The notes under the pieces were generated by a model that worked only from the letters and a program-made list of their open reading frames with translations, had not been told where the DNA came from and ran no database searches. A program made the translations under genes and the position numbers. A DNA stretch of 64,000 nt from Sphingobacterium sp. HMA12 (GTDB lineage: Bacteria > Bacteroidota > Bacteroidia > Sphingobacteriales > Sphingobacteriaceae). The stretch is from the NCBI RefSeq assembly GCF_002933815.1, contig NZ_BEYR01000007.1:1-64000 (forward strand). Direction: 5' to 3'. Of the stretch, positions 25,775 through 34,981 are shown piece after piece (positions within the stretch are counted from its first letter, which is position 1; every line of letters starts with the position of its first letter).

Positions 25775-27634
25775 TTATTGCTCATTTTTCGGTAGCAAAA
25801 ATGAGAATGTCGAGCCGCTACTGAGTTCACTTTCCACCTCAATTTTTGAGTGGTGATATTTGAGGATTTCGGCGACGATATAGAGACCGATGCCAAAACC
25901 TGAAATGCTTGCAACAGTATCGTTTTCGACGCGATAAAAGCGTTCAAATAATTTTTTCTGATCGGGTTTGCTTATCCCCACGCCCTCGTCACTTACATAG
26001 ATCTTTAAATGATCATCAAAATGCGCACAGCCGATCGTTACTTTGCCGCCTCCAGGCGAATATTTAATGGCATTACTGACCAGATTGTTCAGCACCTGGC
26101 CAATTTTATCCCGATCCGCAAAAACCACATGCGAAGGGGCACAGACAATTTCGATGTGGTGTCGTTCGGTCATAAAAGTAGCTTCTTCCTTGATCTCTTG
26201 CATGAGGCTGTCAAGTTGCACCATTTCTTTCCGGAGCTGTATTTTACGTTCTTCGATACGGGCCAAGCTGAGGAAATCGCGAATCATTGCCGACATACGC
26301 CCCGCATGACCTTCAATTTTCTGGGCCATTTTAGTCGCCAAATCATTTCCGCTTTGGCGACTCATTCGTTGCGTGACCTGCGCGCAGAGTAAAATCGATG
26401 TAAGCGGTGTTTTTAATTCATGGCTGACCATGGAGATAAAGTCATTTTTCTTCTGCTCCTCTTGTACCTTGTCTGTAATATCACGCGCAATCTTTGATAT
26501 TCCGGTGATTTGTCCGGCAGTATTTTTTATTGGGGAAATCGTAAGCGATACGTCGATCAGCTTGCCGCCCTTTGTCTTCCGTTTGGTTTCAAGATGTCGG
26601 ATAGATTCGCCTGATCTCAAGTGCTCTAAAATGAAATCTTCCTCGTGCCAGCGATCTTCGGGAATAATTTTTTTTATCGACTGGCCGATCATTTCTTGAG
26701 CCGAAAAGCCAAATACCTGTTCCGCAGCATCATTCCAGCTTGTGATAATGCCTTCTAATGTTTTGCCGACAATAGCGTCATAAGAAGAATTGACGATGGC
26801 TACTAGCTGGGCATTATTTACCTCGGCTTCTTTACTTTCGGTAACATCCAGGATGGAACCGATGATCCTATGGAGTGTTGCGGTGCCTTCAAAATGTGCT
26901 GTCCCCCGAACTTCGATCCACGAAGGCACGGTCTGTCCAGGTTTTAGTACCCGACAGGTAAAACTGAAATTTTCATCTGCCCTGGCGTTTTGTAAATTAC
27001 GGAGCACCTGATCCACAATAGGGCGATCCTCAGGGAAAATATGACCCAAAATTGCATAAATGCTATTTTCATCGTAAGTAAGCCCAAGCATCCGCTTCGC
27101 TTCGGGTGAAAAGTCTATTTTTCCTGTTTCAAGAATCCAATCCCAGGTGCCCAGATCAGTTGCGGCTATGGCCATACGTAACCGCTCTTCACTCTTTTTG
27201 AGAAGAAGTACTATTTTATTCTTTCGTCCTTCTTCAGCCAATCTTCTTTCCTCTTCTTCGACCAACTTGGTGACGTCTTTAGTGAAACATCTGGAATAGA
27301 TAAATTTGCCATCGGCCATTAAGGCATTTGAACTGATATGAACATGCTTGATCGATCCATCCTTGCACTTCAGCCGGGCTGGAAAATCACGCAGGGTTTC
27401 ATTATTTAATAGCCGCGTTAGTATTTCCTGTATTACGGGTTGATCGGCATGGAAATCCTGGATTGGAAATCCGATGTACTCCTCTTTACCATAACCTAGT
27501 AAATCTAGTTCGGCCTGATTGGCCCATATGATTATACCATTTCCATCAACACGGTGAAGGGGCAGTGAACCATTTTCAATAAAGTCGGACAGTTCGGCGA
27601 TTTTTAGCTTTAGCGCATCTATTTCATTTTCCAT
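25775..27634 (-). CDS. Soluble multi-PAS sensor histidine kinase
   Basis: The product has 619 residues and no membrane helix. Three PAS domains are seen: about 15-130 (VDGNGIIIWANQAELDLLGY), 150-275 (AATDLGTWDWILETGKIDFS) and 280-395 (AIVGKTLEGIITSWNDAAEQVFGFS). A HisKA helix with the phospho-acceptor His in SMVSHELKTPLTSI (about residue 400) and a HATPase domain with NNLVSNAIKYSP, DEGVGI and GFGIGL follow. It senses a cytoplasmic cue through its PAS domains and phosphorylates an unlinked response regulator, since none is adjacent. The LRR gene lies upstream on the same strand, 97 bases away. Confidence 0.9.
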   Translation of the reverse strand: MENEIDALKLKIAELSDFIENGSLPLHRVDGNGIIIWANQAELDLLGYGKEEYIGFPIQDFHADQPVIQEILTRLLNNETLRDFPARLKCKDGSIKHVHISSNALMADGKFIYSRCFTKDVTKLVEEEERRLAEEGRKNKIVLLLKKSEERLRMAIAATDLGTWDWILETGKIDFSPEAKRMLGLTYDENSIYAILGHIFPEDRPIVDQVLRNLQNARADENFSFTCRVLKPGQTVPSWIEVRGTAHFEGTATLHRIIGSILDVTESKEAEVNNAQLVAIVNSSYDAIVGKTLEGIITSWNDAAEQVFGFSAQEMIGQSIKKIIPEDRWHEEDFILEHLRSGESIRHLETKRKTKGGKLIDVSLTISPIKNTAGQITGISKIARDITDKVQEEQKKNDFISMVSHELKTPLTSILLCAQVTQRMSRQSGNDLATKMAQKIEGHAGRMSAMIRDFLSLARIEERKIQLRKEMVQLDSLMQEIKEEATFMTERHHIEIVCAPSHVVFADRDKIGQVLNNLVSNAIKYSPGGGKVTIGCAHFDDHLKIYVSDEGVGISKPDQKKLFERFYRVENDTVASISGFGIGLYIVAEILKYHHSKIEVESELSSGSTFSFLLPKNEQ

Positions 27635-27731
27635 TATGACAAAATCTTCATGTGTTGCAAATCCATGGTTAAGTTAAAGGATTTCCCACTAGAATAAAGA
27701 TAAGGATAATTAAGAAAATTTGAGCGTTTAA

Positions 27732-28973
27732 CTACTTCGCTTCGATCTTATACACATAGATCGGTATCTCATCCCCTTGTCCTGAGGGTAAAACAAGATT
27801 TAAATTATCTCTGCCCTGTGTCCATTTCACCTTCGAAGGGTTGCCAAGTAGGCTGATCGAACTGATGGCAAGTTTGTTTTTAGCAAGCTCGGGAACATCT
27901 ATCGTCGCTGTTGAGTCATTCATGCCGTCATAATATACATCTGTTTTGGTCAGGATATCCTGAACCTCTTCGTACTGTTTTTTTGTTAATCCTGTTTCGT
28001 TCAGGAAGAACAGTCCACTCCATTTTATCTTTTTGACGGAAGCCAAAAAGGGTTCCCATTGTAGGGGATTATTGGTAAAGGGGACATAGACGAGCTTGGG
28101 ATTTGTAGCCAGTAATTCGGGAAAAGATGTAAACTGGTTGTAGGAAAAACTTGCGTGTTCCAATTTTTTTAGTGTCGCGATGGAGTTGGGCAGCGAAGAA
28201 AGTCCTGCATTTTGTATCCCCAGTTCTTTCAGTTCAGGCAGTTGCTGAAACAGGTCAGGCAGTTCCATCAGTTTCGTTTCACTTTTGTAATTGCCCGATA
28301 GATATAACACGGACAGTTTGCTCAGGCTAAAGATTTCTTTTGGAAAGGCCGTAAACAAGTGGCTGTTCAGTCCGAGTTGCTGTAGATTTTTGAGCTGTGC
28401 AAATGATGCCGGCAGTGCTGTCAAGGGGTTGTTGCAATCGAAACCTTCAAGTGCTGTAAGATTGGAAATACTGGCCGGAAGTGTTTTTAACTTATTCTGA
28501 CTTAAGGTCAGCTTTTTCAACCGATGATTGGGCGTTTTGATTTCCGGAAAAACATCTAATGCGAAATTTTCGATTGTCAAAACTTCCAATTGTATGCCCT
28601 CGTTTAGGATCTTTTGCAGAAGGCTACTCGCCATTGTTTTTCCCGAGACCACGGTACTAAAAGATAATTCTTTCAGCTTCGATAAATCTGAACCTGCTAA
28701 TTCTTCCAGATCCTTAAAGCGTATTTCTTTTCCACCGGTTGTGCTGGCCATAATACGGCTGACACTGCCGACGGGCATTGGTGCTATCAGACCTACAGGT
28801 GCTGTACCTTGCTCTCCCTCATGCGCGGGCAGTACTTCCGGAGTGACCTCTACCTTTGGTGGTTCGGCGATAGCCTCCACTTTTGGTGGCGGGATCTGCT
28901 TTTTCTTCTTTTTCTGTGCGGCGGCGGTTAACGTGAGTAGCGAAAGACTGAATACGATAATATATTTTTTCAT
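27732..28973 (-). CDS. Secreted leucine-rich-repeat protein with a fucosidase-type C-terminal tail
   Basis: The product has 413 residues. A signal peptide (1-19, ending TAAAQ) is followed by a Lys run, a Pro-rich linker, about eight leucine-rich repeats (roughly 105-320, for example LKKLTLSQNKLKTLPASISN) and a C-terminal tail (about 355-413). The tail reads DVPELAKNKLAISSISLLG, and nearly the same sequence ends the GH29 fucosidase at 16864. The DNA of the two tails is also alike, pointing to a recent copy event. LRRs usually bind proteins; what the tail does is unknown, perhaps a beta-sandwich that aids anchoring or sugar contact. The combination is unusual. Confidence 0.8.
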   Translation of the reverse strand: MKKYIIVFSLSLLTLTAAAQKKKKKQIPPPKVEAIAEPPKVEVTPEVLPAHEGEQGTAPVGLIAPMPVGSVSRIMASTTGGKEIRFKDLEELAGSDLSKLKELSFSTVVSGKTMASSLLQKILNEGIQLEVLTIENFALDVFPEIKTPNHRLKKLTLSQNKLKTLPASISNLTALEGFDCNNPLTALPASFAQLKNLQQLGLNSHLFTAFPKEIFSLSKLSVLYLSGNYKSETKLMELPDLFQQLPELKELGIQNAGLSSLPNSIATLKKLEHASFSYNQFTSFPELLATNPKLVYVPFTNNPLQWEPFLASVKKIKWSGLFFLNETGLTKKQYEEVQDILTKTDVYYDGMNDSTATIDVPELAKNKLAISSISLLGNPSKVKWTQGRDNLNLVLPSGQGDEIPIYVYKIEAK

Positions 28974-29295
28974 GTTTGATCGGCGTTATATACATGCAAA
29001 TGTGCGTATTAAGAGGTAATATTTTTGTACCGATTTATATCTGTCCCGTCTGATTTACGATTCGTTCTGTTTGAGGTGACATTTGCGCTTGGGAATTCGA
29101 TGGACAGTTTTATGAACTCCCGAAGAGATGGATTTGGGGTAACTGCACGTTTTTGCGGGCGATTTGTAGTTGATACATTACAAGGTCGAAATTTTATCGT
29201 ATAATTCTGATTAAGAGTGGTCTGTCCTTCTTTAAAGAAACGGAAAACCCCTACTTTTGAATCATCTATCTATGGTATAATTAAATACATGTCTT
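28974..29295. other. Divergent intergenic region with a plus-strand promoter
   Basis: The gap lies between the LRR gene (minus) and the gene at 29296 (plus). TACTTTTG at 29252-29259 (TANNTTTG type) would start transcription near 29266; no good -33 TTG is at the usual distance. I see no other structure or coding potential. Confidence 0.45.
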
Positions 29296-29826
29296 ATGGT
29301 TACGGGTATTCTACTTATTTTATTCATTTTTTTAGGAGCTTTTTTTTGGAGAAAAAAACAGTTAGCGCAACGGTTTAACGAAAATGTGGAGATCGCTATT
29401 GATTATATGGTGCAGGAGCGTCCGGGGCAATATAGTGGCGATCGAAATGCAAAAAGTGGCGTCTTTATTTTCAATGCCGGGCATGCTTCCGATACGTTGA
29501 AAAATGTGGTCATAAAAACAGTGAAACCTTTGCATGCTGCGCTCGATGTCAATCTTGAACGGATTCTGCTAATCTCATTTGAAAGAGCGGCTACGCCGAA
29601 AAAGGTGTCCGTCCGTTTTAAGGTGGTGAAGAAAAGGGCCAAGATCGATGATCTGAAAGGGGTTCAGATTCGTATATCCGGCGTGCTCAACTTTAAGCAG
29701 GGGAGCCCAAAAAAATTCACAGCAGTTTTGCCTATTGCTGGCCTATATCAGGATATGGCACAACCTGTTGATCTACATCATACGGAGTTATTGGGAGACA
29801 TCGCGAACCTCAATCTTTCGATATAA
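29296..29826 (+). CDS. Single-pass membrane protein of unknown function
   Basis: The product has 176 residues. An N-terminal membrane helix (about 2-17) followed by RKKQ suggests a signal anchor. The soluble part reads as a beta-rich domain (GVFIFNAGHASDTLKNVVIKTV and so on) with no Cys and no known motif. It stands alone between the LRR gene and a palindrome-bearing gap. Function not recognised. Confidence 0.6.
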   Translation: MVTGILLILFIFLGAFFWRKKQLAQRFNENVEIAIDYMVQERPGQYSGDRNAKSGVFIFNAGHASDTLKNVVIKTVKPLHAALDVNLERILLISFERAATPKKVSVRFKVVKKRAKIDDLKGVQIRISGVLNFKQGSPKKFTAVLPIAGLYQDMAQPVDLHHTELLGDIANLNLSI

Positions 29827-29933
29827 ATATAAAAATCGCCGCATAACCTAAAAATCTGTAGGGCATGACGGAATAGAGCATCAATCGGAGAATCGAAAGA
29901 TATTCTACAGAACAAATTGAGCTGATGCATGTA

Positions 29934-29969
29934 GACGAGGCATTCCGACTTTTGTCAGAATGCCTCGTC
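29934..29969. repeat. Long near-perfect hairpin without T-run
   Basis: GACGAGGCATTC (29934-29945) pairs perfectly with 29958-29969, and after one mismatch GAC (29947-29949) pairs with GTC (29954-29956) around a TTTT loop. That gives 15 pairs and one mismatch. No T-run follows on either side, so it is either a T-less terminator or a palindromic repeat element. Confidence 0.65.
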
Positions 29970-30147
29970 CTGCGTTAGTGCTAGAGGTGCACCTGAAATC
30001 CCTCTTGTCTTAGAGCACCCTAACGTCTGGCAAATCAACCTGATTGCATAAACTTCTCTTAATGTGATTATTGGAATTTTAATCGACTAATTTTAAATAC
30101 TTTGTAATAATTGAGTGTAATCTTTGAAACTTCTGTATAAAAATTGC

Positions 30148-30178
30148 TTGCAACCTTTTTAAAGTTTAATTACATTTG
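30148..30178 (+). promoter_or_regulatory. Promoter for the small gene upstream of the RND operon
   Basis: TTG at 30148-30150, a 20-bp spacer and TACATTTG at 30171-30178 match the Bacteroidota consensus. The predicted start of transcription (about 30185) is almost at the ATG at 30187, so the mRNA would be leaderless or nearly so. Confidence 0.6.
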
Positions 30179-30186
30179 TTTTAAGG

Positions 30187-30609
30187 ATGCAAGGAAGATT
30201 TCATCAATATTTGTTCAGCGTATTATGTGCAATACTTGTCAGTTTGGGCTGGTATTACGCATCAACGTCAAATGAACCTGCATCGGCCAACCGGCATGCT
30301 GTCGAGCATTTCAATAACCAGGTAAAAAGTGAAGGCCTGGATGTAAAAGTCATCCGCAAAGGTAAACATCGCCGCCACGAGAAACTCAGGGCTTATGTTG
30401 CAGAGAAGGATGGTGAAAACGATGATACAGGAAGTGATGCTGATACGTCTAATTTATTTGCACTTTCCAAAAATGATTTCGGGAACCTAAATGCTTATGT
30501 CCATCCCGATTTTCACAATACCTGCACAGCGATCTCGCTTGCCAATACACAAAACCTTAGTCCACAAAAAAACGCCCTTTATATCCATTACAGTGTCTTC
30601 AGGCTGTGA
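30187..30609 (+). CDS. Small membrane-anchored or secreted protein of unknown function
   Basis: The product has 140 residues. A hydrophobic N-terminal segment (about 8-25) suggests a signal anchor or a signal peptide. The rest is polar with a basic stretch (RKGKHRRHEK), an acidic stretch (DGENDDTGSD) and one Cys. It lies about 110 bases upstream of the RND efflux operon on the same strand and may be co-transcribed with it. The promoter position implies a leaderless message. No family recognised. Confidence 0.55.
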   Translation: MQGRFHQYLFSVLCAILVSLGWYYASTSNEPASANRHAVEHFNNQVKSEGLDVKVIRKGKHRRHEKLRAYVAEKDGENDDTGSDADTSNLFALSKNDFGNLNAYVHPDFHNTCTAISLANTQNLSPQKNALYIHYSVFRL

Positions 30610-30718
30610 TTTTTAACTAATTTTTTTAAAAAAGAATATCAAAATGGCTTTCATTTATTTTGGGAGCTGGTCACACTATTGTTCAAATTTTTCAAAAATT
30701 ATTTTAAAAACTATTATC

Positions 30719-31804
30719 ATGGTCATGAAAAGCTTCATGTATATCAGCCTGTGTTTTATTGTGCTATCAACGAGCTGTCAGTCAGAAAAAAAAGAGAAGA
30801 AGGAAACTGCAGTTTTCAACGTGACAACGCCCCTGGTGAAAGACACGATCGTTAATAAAGATTATGTCGCCCAGATCCGTTCGATCAACCATATCGAACT
30901 GCGTGCGCAGGAAAAAGGTTACATCCAGTCCATATTTGTGGATGAAGGACAGTTCGTACAAAAAGGACAGCCCCTCTTTAAAATTATGCCCAACCTTTAT
31001 GAGTCCGATGTCAATCGCGCAAAAGCAGAGGTCAAGTATGCCGAAATCGAATATCAAAATACCAAAAATCTCTCCGAAAAAGATATCGTAGCACCCCAGG
31101 AGACCGAGATGGCCAAAGCAAAATATGAAAAAGCCAAGGCCGAGCTGGCAGCGATGAATACGCACCTCAAATTTACAGATATCGCAGCCCCATTCTCGGG
31201 TATCGTCGGTAAACTCCATGTGCGCAAGGGAAGCTTGGTGGATGAGGGGGAATTGATCACCGAACTCTCCGATAACAGCAAAATGTGGGTGTACTTTAAT
31301 GTGCCGGAAGTGGAATACCTCAACCAGATGGAAGCCAGGAAGGACAACAGCCCTATGCATGTCCGCCTGAACATGGCCAATGGAAAGGAATTTGGCCAGG
31401 AAGGTATTGTTGAAACGATCGAATCGGACTTCAATAACGAGACGGGAAATATTGCCTATCGGGCCACATTCCCCAATCCTAAGGGTTTATTGCGCTTTGG
31501 GGAGACGGGCAATATCGTCATTACCTCGCCTTATGCGAACGCGATGTTGATCCCGCAGAAAGCGACATTTGAGGAACTTGAAAAAAAATATGTATACGTC
31601 ATCACAAAAGATAATAAAGTAAAAGCAAGAGAAATAAAGGTTGCTGCTGAACTGCCTCATATCTATGTTGTCTCTTCGGGCCTGAACAAGGACGAAAAGA
31701 TTCTGCTGAACGGTCTTCGCATGGTACAGGAGAATCAGACCATTGAATCAAAGTACCAGACCCCGGAGAAAGTCATGTCAAACCTGGATTTATATGCAGA
31801 GTAA
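30719..31804 (+). CDS. RND efflux periplasmic adaptor (membrane fusion lipoprotein, AcrA-like)
   Basis: The product has 361 residues. I start at the ATG at 30719, which places a lipobox (LSTSC) about 20 residues in; the frame can be extended to 30644 but that would bury the signal. A biotinyl-lipoyl-like half-motif (LRAQEKGYIQSIFVDEGQFVQKGQPLF), an alpha-hairpin (about 100-150) and the second half (FTDIAAPFSGIVGKLHVRKGSLV) followed by beta-barrel and membrane-proximal domains are seen. It links the inner-membrane pump to the outer-membrane channel. The pump gene follows 15 bases later. Confidence 0.93.
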   Translation: MVMKSFMYISLCFIVLSTSCQSEKKEKKETAVFNVTTPLVKDTIVNKDYVAQIRSINHIELRAQEKGYIQSIFVDEGQFVQKGQPLFKIMPNLYESDVNRAKAEVKYAEIEYQNTKNLSEKDIVAPQETEMAKAKYEKAKAELAAMNTHLKFTDIAAPFSGIVGKLHVRKGSLVDEGELITELSDNSKMWVYFNVPEVEYLNQMEARKDNSPMHVRLNMANGKEFGQEGIVETIESDFNNETGNIAYRATFPNPKGLLRFGETGNIVITSPYANAMLIPQKATFEELEKKYVYVITKDNKVKAREIKVAAELPHIYVVSSGLNKDEKILLNGLRMVQENQTIESKYQTPEKVMSNLDLYAE

Positions 31805-31819
31805 TTAAAAAGCAGCACT

Positions 31820-34800
31820 ATGTTTAAAAAAGTAATTCATCGACCGGTATTTGCTATTGTCATATCGGTTGTCATCCTATTTATCGGAGGACTGGCGATC
31901 AAGCAGCTTCCTACCGAACAATTTCCAAAGATCGCACCGACCACGGTAGCGGTTTCCATCGCCTATCCGGGTGCCAGTGCGGATGTACTTGTCAAATCGT
32001 CGCTGATTACCTTAGAAAATGCCATCAACGGAGTGCAGGGTATGCGTTACATCGCCACGGACGCAACCAGTGCTGGTGAGGCCACCGTCAATGTAATTTT
32101 TGATCCGGGAACGGATCCCAACGATGCGGTGGTACTGGTCAAAACCAGGGTGGATCAAGTGATGCCTCTCCTGCCCGAACTGGTGCAAAAGGAGGGCGTG
32201 ATCGTCAATCCCATCCAGCCCAGTATGTTGATGTACGTAAACTTGTATAGCACCAGCAAAAGCATGGATGAGAAGTTCCTGTACAACTATGCAACGGTCA
32301 ATATCATTCCCGAAATAAACCGGATCCACGGGATCGCCAAATCCCAGATCCTGGGTAGCCGCCGTTATGCGATGCGGATCTGGTTAAACCCCGACCGCAT
32401 GCGGGCCTATAACTTATCGGTGGATGAGGTAATGAAAGCGATCGGGGAACAGAGTATTATCGGCCGGCCAGGTCGATTGGGTCAAAGCTCGGGTATCGCT
32501 GCCCAATCGCTGGAGTATGTATTGACCTATAAAGGACAGTACAATCAACCCGAAGAGTACGAAAATATTATTGTTCGCGCGAATGCCGAAGGGGAGAATA
32601 TCAAACTCAAAGATGTCGGCAAAGTCGAACTGGGCAGTGAATTTTTTGATATTTACTCCAATCTGGACGGACATCCTTCGGCTTCCATTGTATTGAAACA
32701 GAATTATGGTAGCAATGCCAATGATGTCATCAAAGATGTGAAAGCGAAGCTGGCGGAGATGAAGGGAAATTTCCCCCCGGGCATAGACTATAAGATCAGC
32801 TATGACGTATCGCAGTTTTTGGATGCCTCGATCGAACAGGTGATGCATACCCTGCGTGACGCCTTTATCCTGGTAGCCATTGTGGTGTTTATTTTCCTTG
32901 GCGACTGGCGCTCCACCCTGATCCCAATCATTGCGGTACCGGTTTCGTTAATAGGTACATTCTTTGTCATCCAGTGGTTTGGCATGTCGATCAACTTGGT
33001 CACCCTATTTGCACTCGTTCTGGCGATCGGAATCGTTGTGGACAATGCCATTGTTGTGATTGAGGCCGTGCATGCCAAGATGGAGGAGAGTGCAATCTCC
33101 CCTTATAACGCCGTTAAGGAAGTGATGGCTGAAATCGCAGGTGCGATCATCGCCATTACAGCGGTCATGGTGGCGGTATTTATCCCAATTTCTTTTATGA
33201 CCGGTCCCGTCGGGACCTTCTACCGTCAGTTTTCAATTACCATGGCGAGTTCGATTGTGATATCGGCTGTCGTGGCATTGACACTCACACCCGTGCTCGC
33301 AGCCATGCTATTGAAAAATAATCATGGAAAACCCAAAAAATCCAATCTATTTACCAAAGCGCTCGTTGCCTTTAACCGCACCTTCGATCGGGTGACCGGC
33401 TCTTATGCTTCTTTTCTCCGAAAAATCGCCAGCCGTAGAATCATCACCTGGGGAATATTGGTCGCGTTTTGTGTGGGGACTTTCCTGATCAATAAAACGC
33501 TTCCGGGTGGTTTTATCCCGAGTGAGGATCAGGGAACGATCTATGCCATCATTCAGACGCCACCGGGATCGACACTCGAACAGACCAATAAGCTTTCCCG
33601 CGAGTTGCAGAAGATCTGTCAGGGTGTGGACGGTGTGGAGTCGGTCTCTTCCCTGGCCGGTTATGAGATCATGACCGAAGGCCGGGGCTCGAATGCCGGA
33701 ACTTGTCTGATCAACCTGAAGACCTGGAGCGAACGGGAGCATTCGGTGAAAGAGATCATGGAGGAACTGGAAGAAAAGTCAAAAAATCTGGGTGCGACCG
33801 TGGAGTTTTTCGAACCACCGGCTGTTCCGGGTTTTGGATCCTCAGGTGGTTTTTCCATGCGCTTGCTTGATTTAAACCGAACGACAGATTACCAGGATTT
33901 CGATAAAGTAAACAAAGCTTTTATTGCCAATCTCAAAAAACGCAAGGAGCTGACAGGTGTCTTCACCTTCTTTGCCGCCAATTACCCACAATATGAATTG
34001 GTGTTTGACAATAATGCCGCCATGCAGAAAGGGGTTTCCATCGGTAAGGCCATGGACAACCTCAATATCCTTATCGGTAGTACCTACGAACAGGGCTTTA
34101 TCCGTTTTGGCCAATTTTTCAAAGTGTATGTGCAGTCATCACCTGAATTCAGAAGGCTGCCTTCGGATATCATGAACCTCTATGTCAAAAATGATCATGA
34201 ACAGATGGTTCCCTATTCGGCCTTTATGACCTTGAAAAAAACACAGGGTCCTAATGAGATCACGCGTTACAATATGTACAACTCGGCTGCGATCCGCGGG
34301 CTGCCGGCCAATGGTTATACCACGGCCGATGCCATTCAGGCAATCAACGAAACAGCCCTTGCTTCCTTGCCGCATGGCTACAAAGTGGCCTGGGAGGGAT
34401 TGTCCTATGATGAGGCACAGCGCGGGAATGAGGCGATCTATGTCTTTTTGGTCGTATTGGTCTTTGTATACCTGGTGTTGGCCGCCCAATACGAAAGTTT
34501 TATCATTCCGTTTGCGGTATTGCTGTCGCTGCCTGTCGGGGTATTTGGCTCATTCTTCCTGTTGAAAGCCATGGGACTGGAAAACGATATCTATGCGCAA
34601 GTCGGACTGATTATGATCATCGGTTTATTGGGTAAAAATGCCGTGCTGATCGTCGAATTTGCCGTCAAGCGCCGTCAGGCCGGCGATACGATACTGGAAG
34701 CAGCCATAGAGGGGTCAAGAGCGCGGTTCAGGCCGATCCTGATGACTTCCTTTGCTTTTATCGCCGGACTCGTGCCGCTGGTCTTTGCAAGTGGGGCCGG

Positions 34801-34981
34801 AGCCATCGGGAACCATACCATCGGTGCTTCGGCCTTGGGCGGTATGCTCGTCGGAACAATTTTTGGCGTTATCGTCATTCCCGGACTCTACTACATTTTT
34901 GCAAAATTGGCCGACGGAAGAAAAATGATCCAGGCCGAAGACGATTCACCTTTAAGCGAAGACATGATACACTATGAATAA
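31820..34981 (+). CDS. RND multidrug efflux transporter (AcrB/HAE1 type)
   Basis: The product has 1053 residues, the normal size. Twelve membrane helices and two large periplasmic loops are expected. Helix 4 has IGIVVDNAIVVIEAV with the proton-relay acidic residues, and the repeat signature TVAVSIAYPGASADV near residue 45 is typical of hydrophobe/amphiphile pumps. It exports drugs or toxic compounds using the proton gradient. It sits between adaptor and outer-membrane channel genes, whose start overlaps its stop by 8 bases. No repressor gene is adjacent. Confidence 0.95.
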   Translation: MFKKVIHRPVFAIVISVVILFIGGLAIKQLPTEQFPKIAPTTVAVSIAYPGASADVLVKSSLITLENAINGVQGMRYIATDATSAGEATVNVIFDPGTDPNDAVVLVKTRVDQVMPLLPELVQKEGVIVNPIQPSMLMYVNLYSTSKSMDEKFLYNYATVNIIPEINRIHGIAKSQILGSRRYAMRIWLNPDRMRAYNLSVDEVMKAIGEQSIIGRPGRLGQSSGIAAQSLEYVLTYKGQYNQPEEYENIIVRANAEGENIKLKDVGKVELGSEFFDIYSNLDGHPSASIVLKQNYGSNANDVIKDVKAKLAEMKGNFPPGIDYKISYDVSQFLDASIEQVMHTLRDAFILVAIVVFIFLGDWRSTLIPIIAVPVSLIGTFFVIQWFGMSINLVTLFALVLAIGIVVDNAIVVIEAVHAKMEESAISPYNAVKEVMAEIAGAIIAITAVMVAVFIPISFMTGPVGTFYRQFSITMASSIVISAVVALTLTPVLAAMLLKNNHGKPKKSNLFTKALVAFNRTFDRVTGSYASFLRKIASRRIITWGILVAFCVGTFLINKTLPGGFIPSEDQGTIYAIIQTPPGSTLEQTNKLSRELQKICQGVDGVESVSSLAGYEIMTEGRGSNAGTCLINLKTWSEREHSVKEIMEELEEKSKNLGATVEFFEPPAVPGFGSSGGFSMRLLDLNRTTDYQDFDKVNKAFIANLKKRKELTGVFTFFAANYPQYELVFDNNAAMQKGVSIGKAMDNLNILIGSTYEQGFIRFGQFFKVYVQSSPEFRRLPSDIMNLYVKNDHEQMVPYSAFMTLKKTQGPNEITRYNMYNSAAIRGLPANGYTTADAIQAINETALASLPHGYKVAWEGLSYDEAQRGNEAIYVFLVVLVFVYLVLAAQYESFIIPFAVLLSLPVGVFGSFFLLKAMGLENDIYAQVGLIMIIGLLGKNAVLIVEFAVKRRQAGDTILEAAIEGSRARFRPILMTSFAFIAGLVPLVFASGAGAIGNHTIGASALGGMLVGTIFGVIVIPGLYYIFAKLADGRKMIQAEDDSPLSEDMIHYE

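Larger units (their letters stand above)
29827..30186. other. Intergenic region with a long palindrome and a promoter
   Basis: The gap contains the long hairpin at 29934-29969 and, at its right end, the promoter at 30148-30178. GCATCA/TGATGC segments near 29879 and 29922 may pair, so a structured RNA is conceivable, but I find no match to a known RNA family. Confidence 0.4.

Noticed and set aside
30644..30718. N-terminal extension of the RND adaptor from 30644
   Set aside because: It would put about 25 residues before the lipoprotein signal; the ATG at 30719 gives a normal lipobox.
32414..32848. Minus-strand frames inside the AcrB-like gene
   Set aside because: Shadows of the conserved plus-strand gene.
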